The translations under genes were made by a program, and so were the position numbers. Positions 57,201 through 64,000 of a stretch of DNA of 64,000 nt are shown one piece after another; within the stretch, counting starts at the first letter, position 1, and every line of letters begins with the position of its first letter. The stretch is from contig NC_053141.1 in assembly GCF_016808335.1 (NCBI RefSeq), positions 28,129,581 through 28,193,580 of the forward strand, written 5' to 3'. A model generated the notes under the pieces. It was not told where the DNA came from. It saw only the letters and a program-made list of their open reading frames with translations, and searched no databases. Source of the DNA: Panicum virgatum. Taxonomy: Eukaryota > Streptophyta > Magnoliopsida > Poales > Poaceae.

Positions 57201-58459
57201 GAAGGCTCTACTGCACTGATAACAACCTCTTGGCCACTGGAAGCTGATAACAAGACTGTCCTCTGAGCACAATCTATCCGAACTCCCCATTTGGCCAGAG
57301 TCTCCATTCCCAGAATGACATCAATGCCCTTGGTGTCTAGCACCATCAGATCAGTACAGAACTCTACTCCCCTCAAAGAAACACTGACTCTCGGGCAGTA
57401 AGTGTGAGACCTCAACTGTCCTCCCGGTGAAGATACTAACAGGCACCTCTTTAATGTGCTAGTATGAATACCATGATGCTCGACAAAAGACTGAGTAATG
57501 AAGGAATGCGTAGCACCAGTATCAAAAAGCACTGTAGCTGGATATGAATTAACCATGAACGTACCAATAACCACGTTGGGAGCCTCGGCCGCTGACTCGG
57601 CCGTCACATGGTTCACCCTGCCCTGTGTTGGCGCCCTGGGCTGAGCTGGGCGTCCCTGCTGTCCCGCCTGCGCCTTCCGGGGGCAAGCGTTGGCGTAGTG
57701 CCCCGGCTGGCCGCAGTGAAAGCAGGTGCGAGGAGGTCCCTGAGCCTGCTGTCCGGTAGGAGCTGCCGGACGTGGAGCCTGTGTTGCCGGTGGAGCCGGT
57801 GGAGCACGAGCCGGAGGTGCCGGTAACCTCGGGCCCTGACCTGCCTGCTGCTGTCGAGGCGGGTACTGCTGCGGTGGCCTCTGCTGGTACTGCTGAGGAG
57901 GCCGGTACTGAGGCTGGTACTGCTGGGGCTGCTGGAGTCGAGGACGAGTGTTGCTGCCGGAAGCAACGGGGACAACCTTCCTCTTCTTGTCCTCCATCTC
58001 CAAGTGCTTACGCTCAGTGTTGAGCGCACTGTCAACCAGATGGTTGAAGTCGTCGAAGCGGAGGTTGAGCAGCGCGTACTGGAGGTAGTCCTCAAGACCC
58101 TCCATGAAGTGCTCCTGCTTCTTGCGGTCATCCGCAACCTCGGCAGGGGCGTAGCGAGCCAGCTGAAGAAAGCGATCACGATACTCCGTGACCGACATAG
58201 TCCCCTGAATTCACAAAGGCAGATAGATATCGGAAGATTAACTCAAGATTCATAAGGATAGGACAAGGGGCATTAGCTCAAAAGAAACCGCTGAATGATT
58301 ATATTTAAGATTACCTGCTTCAGTGCAAGGAACTCCTTCTGCTTCATCTTCATAACGCCTGCGGGGACGTTGTGGCTGCGGAAACGCTCCCTGAACTGGA
58401 GCCAGGTGAGAGTCTCGCGGTCGTGAACTGGGTGGGACTCCCACCAGTCCAAAGCTGCC
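54260..58459 (-). pseudogene. gag-pol: Chromovirus gag-pol polyprotein, one nonsense codon, 5' truncated
   Basis: Gag begins mid-protein at 58459 (ALDWWESHP). It is split by an intron-like 58314-58205 and resumes in frame. A CCHC knuckle ([14 protein letters not shown]) precedes the protease ([11 protein letters not shown]). A TGA at 56810-56812, where relatives have an amino-acid codon, lies between [10 protein letters not shown] and [14 protein letters not shown]. The reverse transcriptase carries [10 protein letters not shown] near 56590. RNase H ([12 protein letters not shown]), the HHCC integrase zinc finger ([19 protein letters not shown]), the DDE core ([33 protein letters not shown]) and a C-terminal chromodomain ([15 protein letters not shown]) follow. 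Apart from the single stop and missing N-terminus it is uninterrupted, so the element is young. Chromodomains are thought to steer integration to marked chromatin. Confidence 0.9.
58205..58314 (-). other. 110 bp GT-AG intron-like insertion in gag
   Basis: On the minus strand AAGCAG is followed by GTAATC, and GTGAATTCAG precedes GGGACTATGTC. Removing these 110 bp joins LALKQ to [12 protein letters not shown], which are adjacent in related gypsy Gag proteins. The insertion contains in-frame stops. Splicing is inferred from sequence alone. Confidence 0.6.
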
Positions 58460-59162
58460 TGTAACACCCTAATTCAAATTTTAGTATTTTTTTTAATAAA
58501 TTAATTGGCTTTAGTTAAATTTTCTAAGGTTTATTGTGTTTAGTTGGCATTTAATCTAATTTTTTGTTCCTTAATTAATTAAAATTTATCATAGGTTTAA
58601 ATTTCTTGTTGCATTCATGCTGGTGCATGCTTTTATTTGAGTGTGGTTTGAATTCAAATTTGAATTTGGATTCAAACTTTGTTTGAATTAGAAAATAGAA
58701 GAGAAAAAGAAATAGAAAAGGAAAGAAACCCAAAACCCGAAGCCAAACCCAAACCAGCCCTTTGGGAAAACCCAAACCCACCTCAGCCCAGTCCAATCCT
58801 CTCTCCCGGCCCGCTTTCCCCGGAAGCCCAAAACCCAGCTTCCCGCGGCCCAGTCACCCGGCCCAGTTCGCTCGGCCCAACCGAAGGCAGCCCAAGCTCC
58901 CTTTCCTTCCCAGCCCGCTCTCCCGCGCGTCACCCGTTCCCTCCTCTATCTCGCTGACAGCACCGGGCCCGCACGCCAGTGTCGCCCCTCGCCCCCGCCC
59001 GCGCCGCGGCACGCTCTCTCGCTGCCCCGCCTGGCCCACCCGTCAGCGGCTCCCTCTCCCCCTTTCCTTCCTCCCCGCCGCGAAACAGAGCCCCCGAGAT
59101 CACCGGCGAGGACGCCGGGATCCTTATCCCGCTGCGCCCCGCCGCAATCTCCGCCCGGCCTC

Positions 59163-59168
59163 TTTAAA
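59163..59168 (+). promoter_or_regulatory. TATA-like box in family B LTR
   Basis: CTCTTTAAAC lies about 700 bp into the LTR. The TTTAAA core recurs at matching places in the other full-length LTRs (TTTAAA near 53412 and near 36688, minus sense). It would place the transcript start near 59195. Confidence 0.5.
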
Positions 59169-60356
59169 CGCCCAAGCCGGACCCTCCCTGCACCCTATCT
59201 CCACGCTCTAGCCGCCCCAAACCCCAGCGAGCCGCGCCGCACCTAGCTCCGCCGTGCAGAGCTCGTGCGCCGCCGCATCCACGCCGCCCCGTCGCACCTC
59301 AGGCCGCCAGGACTCCCGCACCTGCTACGCCTCGGCGCCCAGGATCTCACCGAGCTTCCGGTCCCACGAGTTCAGCCACGCCAGCGCCGGGATTTCGCCT
59401 AGCCTCTGCCGCAGGTGAACTCCGCCGCTGCCGAAATCGCTCGCCGCCGATCTCCGACGCCCGCGCGTCCCTGCAGCATATCGTGTTGGTGAGGCAACTC
59501 CCTGAGCCTGTTTCCCCTCCGCTCCTCCCTCTGCGCTGCATTAATTTTGCTCGCCGTCTTGTGCTGTTGCGCCGCCGTGCCACCCCGCCGTAGGAGACCC
59601 CGCTCCGGCCACCCCCACACCGCGCAGAAGGCTCTAGCGGGTCACGCATGAGGCGCTGACCCTCCCAGGCCAAAGCCCCGCTCGTTTTGACCCCCGGAGG
59701 ATCGAGATTGCCCGACTCCGGCGGGTTTCCCCTGCGCGCCGCCGCGGGATTCCTCGCCGGCGGTAGCGCGCCGCCGCCGCCCACGCCCCAAATGCCATTG
59801 ACCGTCCGATCCGATAGACGCGGCCCAGATTAGATCCAGCACTCATAAAATCCTGGCCATCCAATCTAGATCTGACGGCCCCTGAGCGAAGATAACGGTT
59901 CAGCCTGTACTTCTTGCAAAAGAACCCCTACGTTTTCCTAGAATAAACCCGCGGTCCTACTCAGTGTTAAAGTTTTCTCAAACAAGCCCAGAATTTTACA
60001 CGCAGCCCCCTAGCCTTTCTGGAAATAGAACCCGCCGTCCAGGGCAGTTGGTTTTGCACGTTAGCCCTTAGATTTAATAGTTAATTACGTTTTAGTCCTC
60101 AGTTTTTGTAGAAAACCCCCTGGAACTTCAGTTTTCTTACAAGTAAGCCCCTGAACCTTGTTTTAGGCCTAGTTTATGCGTTTTAGCTCCGATTTTAGCG
60201 TTCTTTATATCCACGCGATCGTTGTAACGAGTAGAACAGTATTAGAGTAGTCTAGTGTGCTGTTTTTATGTATTGATGTACTGTTTCTTAGTTTTTGTTA
60301 ATGTTTGTTCGTATGCTTATTTTCGTGCATTGTTTTGGTCATGTGTTCGTGAGTAG

Positions 60357-60446
60357 ACGTTGATCCATCTGAGGAGCCCCAGTACCAGTACCCGGAGCAG
60401 CCGTCTTCGGATCTGTTTGAGCAGCAGCAGGAGCAGTACGAGGAAG
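60357..60446 (+). other. Candidate acidic LTR exon, family B plus-strand copy
   Basis: It has the same GTGAGTAG acceptor, 90 nt open frame (including EEPQYQYPEQPSSD) and AG/GCAAGT donor as the other copies, despite visible divergence. Substitutions change some residues but no stop appears. Confidence 0.5.
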
Positions 60447-61480
60447 GCAAGTATAATATGAACAACCTATCACTTTTAATTACAATTTCATACTGCATTT
60501 TAATACTGTATGCCTTTAAGGATTTCCTAGCCAGTTTATATCCTTTAAATATACCTTTGGGTTGCATTTTGGTTAGTTGTGCTAGGTTGCTGCGCTATAA
60601 CACACTTTGGTCCTTTTTAATTAAATTGATTAATGGTTTACTTGAATTTAATTCTGAGAGTGGCACTCTGTGTGGCTTGAGTGGCTCACGTCTCGTTAAA
60701 ATTTGGCTTTTGTTAGAAACATGGTTTAGGGGGCCAGCACGGTGCTTACTGCCTGGTTGGCCACTCTCCATAAGGACCGGTTCATAGAGCGACAACCTGG
60801 GACAACAGCGCTACCACAAGACTGGAATGGGACGGTCTTGGCTTACTAATTAGGCCATTTTGGTTCGGGAGTAACTTACCGACGGGGCATGGGGGGTGGT
60901 GAGCTTCAATGGTGGCCAGGCTACGAGGCTGGTCTGTGTGTCTTGTACCCCCTCGAGGTGGTTACCATCGTTGCGGAGCCTGATTCCTTAGCGGTTACAC
61001 CTTACCAACGTGTCCTTTGTAACGGCCTCGTAGTGAGTCGCTAGTCATCTCACCTAAGGAAGTGTGATGAACAACTGGCGTAGCTCACGACTTGTGGGTA
61101 AAGATGTGCAACCTCTGCAGAGTGTAAAACTGGTATACTAGCCGTGCTCACGGTTATGAGCAGCCCAGATCCTCCTTTTGATTAGTGGGGTTAGCTCCTT
61201 CCGACGAGGGGGTGCCTCTCGGGGTTACCTTGGTGGTTTTGGTATGGTTCTCAGTAATTTACATAATTAATTCTGATTAATTACTATGTAACTGGGTTAA
61301 AGGTAATTCATCCACTTGTAGTAAATAGCTTTAATAAAATTTTGCCAAGATTAAAAGCTAATGCAGTCAATCAGCCAACCTAGAGCCTCATAGTTTGTGT
61401 TATACTTGTTGAGTACAGTTGTGTACTCACTCTTGCCTCTCCTATACTTTTTCCTCTTGGGATACTCTACTGCTGCTCAG

Positions 61481-61536
61481 TTCCTGCCGACGCGAGGGAG
61501 TTCGCTCAGCGCTACCAGGACTACGAGGACTTCTAG
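61481..61536 (+). other. Candidate terminal LTR exon, family B plus-strand copy
   Basis: A TGCTGCTCAG acceptor and 56 nt ending RYQDYEDF then TAG at 61534-61536. AATAAA follows 110 bp downstream. Confidence 0.5.
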
Positions 61537-61645
61537 GTGTTCGTCTCCCAGTCGACGTCCCTGTGGCGCCCTGCTTCAGCTTCGGAGAGCTTTATCGTAC
61601 TTTGTACTTCGCTTCCGCTGTATCAGACATTTTTGTCATTATTGT

Positions 61646-61651
61646 AATAAA
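61646..61651 (+). terminator. Polyadenylation signal in family B LTR
   Basis: AATAAA in the LTR sense, 110 bp after the exon stop. The same hexamer is kept at matching places in the minus-strand copies (near 50917 and 61724). Confidence 0.5.
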
Positions 61652-61720
61652 TAACATTCGTATTCGCTTTATTATATCTTTTTATGTGATATGTGCTATG
61701 ATATTACAATAATGTGATAT

Positions 61721-64000
61721 ATTTATTACAATAATGACAAAATGTCTGATACAGCGGAAGCGAAGTACAAAATACGAATAAAGCTCTCCGAAGCTGAAGC
61801 AGGGCGCCACAGGGACGTCGACTGGGAGACGAAGCACCTAGAAGTCCTCGTAGTCCTGGTAGCGCTGGACGAACTCCCTCGTGTCGGCAGGAACTGAGCA
61901 GCAGTAGCGTAGCCAAGAGGAAAAAGTAGAGAAGAGGCAAGAGTGAGTACACAACTTGTACTCAACAAGTATAACACAAACTATGAGGCTCTAGGCTGGC
62001 TAACTGCATTAGCTTTTAAGTGTTGGCAAAATTTTATTAAAGCTATTTTCTACGAGTTGATGAATTACCATTAACCCAGTTACATAGTAATTAGTCAAGT
62101 TTAATCATGTAACTACTGAGAAACCAAACCAAAACCAAGCCACCAAGGTAAACCCCGAGAAGCACCTTCCTCGTCGGAAGAAGATAACTCCACTAATCAA
62201 AAGGAGGATCTGGGCCGCTCATAACCGTGAGCACGGCTAGTATACCAGTTTTACACTCTGCAGAGGTTGTACATCTTTACCCACAAGTCGTGAGCTACGC
62301 CAGTTGTTCATCACACTTCCTTAGGTGAGATGGCCAGCGACTCACTACGAGGCCTTTAAAAAGAATCTCGTTGGTAAGGCGTAACCGCGAGAGTTAGGTC
62401 GGCGACGATGGGGCCCACCTCCGGGGGTACAAGCACAGGAGCGCAATCCAAGCACAGACCAAGCCGGAGGAGCAGGGACCATTGAAGCTTACTACTCTTG
62501 CCCCGCAGGTAAGTTACTCCAAACCAAAAAGATCTAATTATTACGCCAAGTCTATCCCATTCTAGCCTTGTGGTAGCGCTGTTGTCCCAGGTTGTCGCTC
62601 TATGAACCGGTCCTTATGGAGAGTGGCCAACCAAGCACTAAGCACCGTGCTGGCCCCCTAAACCATGTTTCTACAAAAACATCTTTTAACGAGACGTGAG
62701 CCACTCAAGCCACACAGAGTGCCACGCTCAGAATTAAGTTCAAGTAAATCATTAATCAATTTAATTAAAAGGACCAAAGTGTGTTATAGCGCAGCAACCT
62801 AGCACAACTAACCAAAATGCAACCCAAAGGCATATATAAAGGATATAAAGTGGCTAGGAATGTCCTTATAGGCATACAGTATTAAAATGCAGTATGAAAA
62901 TGTATTTAAAAGTGATGGGTTGTTCATGTTACACTTGCCTTCCTCGTACTGCTCCTGCTGCTGCTCAAAGTGCTCGGAAGACGGGTGCTCCGGGTACTGG
63001 TACTGGGGCTCCTCAGATGGATCAACGTCTACTCACGAACACATGGCCAAAACAATGCACAACAATAAGCATACAAGCAAATACTAACAAAAACTAAGAA
63101 ACAGTACATCAATACATAAAAACAGCAAGAAAAACTAAGCTAAAACTATTCTACTCGTTACAACGATCGCGTGGATATAAAGAACGCTAAAATCGGAGCT
63201 AAAACGCATAAACTAGGCCAAAAACAAGTTCTAGGGGCTTATTTGTAAGAAAACTGAAGTTTCAGGGGCTTTTCTGCTAAAATCGAGGGCTAAAACATAA
63301 ATAAACATTAATTCTAAGGGCTGACACGCAAAAAGAACTAACCTGGACTGCGGGTCCTATTTTAAGGAAACTCAGGGGGTTATTTGTTAAAATCAGGGTC
63401 CAACTGTAATTATTTTTGAAAGGGCTAGGACCGCGGGTTGATTAGCAATAAAGGGAGGGGCTCTTTAGAAAAAAATCAAGGCCGAACCGGTACGCGCGGT
63501 TTCTGGCCGCTGGATCTGGATCTGAGGGTCTAGATCTAATGGATCCAAGATCTAATCGCGCGCGTCGAATCCGGATCGGACGGCTGGGGGGTTTGGGCGC
63601 GCGGGGCGGCGGCGAGCTCGCCGGAGCTGGCCATTCTGGCGCTTCAGTGGATCATTTGGGTTGCGGTTGGGTGCAAAATGACGAGCTCGGCATGGGTTGA
63701 CCACTGGGGTACCTAGGGAGGCGCTGCAAGGCTGGGAGCAGGCTCCTCGACGGCGAGGGCGGCTCGGCGGCCACGGAGTTCGCCGGAGTGCGAGGACTAG
63801 GCACCTAGAGTGTGCCAGGGCGGTCCAAATCTAGCGCGGAAGGAGGACAGGGACCATGGGGTGCTCACCTAGGGTCGGGATCGGGGAAGAACGTGGCGCA
63901 GGGTGTTCAGCGGCGTGGACCGGCGGCGGAGGGGAACAGGGCTCGCGTCCGAGGTCGAGGAAGGGGTGCGCCGGGCTCCTGGATGCCTCAGGTCGACGCG
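61721..64000 (-). repeat. 5' LTR (family B) of the chromovirus, truncated at both ends in the window
   Basis: From ATTTATTACAATAATGAC on it matches 50912 onward with about 14 mismatches by eye over 2.27 kb. It also lacks 31 bp relative to 52809-52839, bounded by GCGGCGGCG. It therefore pairs with the 50774 LTR as one element. Its intact exon pair lies at 62939-63028 and 61838-61893. The LTR continues past the window end. Confidence 0.85.

Larger units (their letters stand above)
58460..61704 (+). repeat. Family B LTR in opposite orientation, 3' end missing
   Basis: TGTAACACCCTAATTCAAAT starts inside gag at 58460 after CTGCC (58455-58459). It reads in LTR sense on the plus strand: TTTAAA near 59163, acidic exon pair at 60357-60446 and 61481-61536, AATAAA at 61646-61651. 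Similarity stops at 61704, about 130-150 bp before the expected terminus. It is clearly more diverged from the 50774 and 61721 copies than those are from each other. Confidence 0.88.
50774..64000 (-). mobile_element. Ty3/gypsy chromovirus (Tekay-like), rearranged, right end outside window
   Basis: The 3' LTR at 50774-54223 and gag-pol at 54260-58459 belong to one minus-strand element. Its 5' LTR is the partial copy from 61721 to the window end, which is almost identical to the 3' LTR. Between gag and that LTR lies an oppositely oriented family B LTR (58460-61704). The start of gag, the primer site and about 150 bp of the 5' LTR are missing. The chromodomain at the Pol C-terminus identifies a chromovirus; the Tekay name is my best guess. 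Confidence 0.85.

Overview
The window looks like intergenic DNA from a large plant genome, most likely a grass (Poaceae) and probably panicoid. No bacterial features, rRNA, functional tRNA or CRISPR array is visible. Almost everything is transposable-element DNA: a Ty1/copia Sirevirus-like element, Ty3/gypsy chromovirus LTRs and gag-pol, a 14.5 kb CACTA (En/Spm) transposon, a LINE 3' end and several MITEs. Only a few short stretches look like host genes or gene fragments. No lineage name was checked by a database search.

Layout. 1-2502 is the right part of a plus-strand LTR (family A). 2503-8340 holds a truncated RWP-RK-like ORF, a patch of CACTA-type ACCGGT repeats, a tandem array of about 200-260 bp units, a GA microsatellite and two small hAT-like MITEs. 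8140-14160 holds gene-like pieces (two candidate exons at 9784-10218 and a small membrane-protein gene at 13493-14157), two CACTA-type ends and a mariner/Stowaway-type element (11568-13108). 14656-23306 is a complete but decayed Sirevirus-like copia element. 23307-25425 has nothing I can name. 25426-39967 is one CACTA element with a GTA target duplication on both sides. It carries a broken TNP2-type transposase (split by a 3.3 kb solo LTR with perfect CTGTT duplications) and a second gene ending in a Ulp1/C48-protease-like domain. 39980-40229 is a Stowaway MITE. 40230-45013 is mostly unannotatable AT-rich DNA with foldbacks and one CACTA-type end. 45014-64000 is a stack of nested insertions: LINE, then family C LTR, then minus-strand Sirevirus end, then minus-strand chromovirus (family B LTR), then an opposite-strand family B LTR inside its gag.

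The main candidate novelty lies in the LTRs. In three LTR families that I could relate to one another only in general plan (A 1-2502, B 50774-54223 and relatives, C 45746-48123) I find the same gene-like layout. An acidic, proline/glutamate/glutamine-rich exon ends in AG followed by GCAAG, a GC-type splice donor. An intron of about 1.0-1.07 kb follows, ending in a CAG acceptor. A short final exon then stays open in phase 1 and ends in a stop. In A and B an AATAAA follows within about 110 bp. In B a TTTAAA box lies upstream of the exons, so the LTR holds a whole promoter-to-poly(A) unit. I found no convincing ATG in family B, so whether a peptide is made is open.

Other points of interest are a 110 bp GT-AG intron-like insertion inside the chromovirus gag, a head-to-head LTR palindrome with a templated-looking junction, long hairpins at both CACTA ends, and an LTR-derived leader behind a third ACCGGT array that may serve as the promoter of the second CACTA gene.
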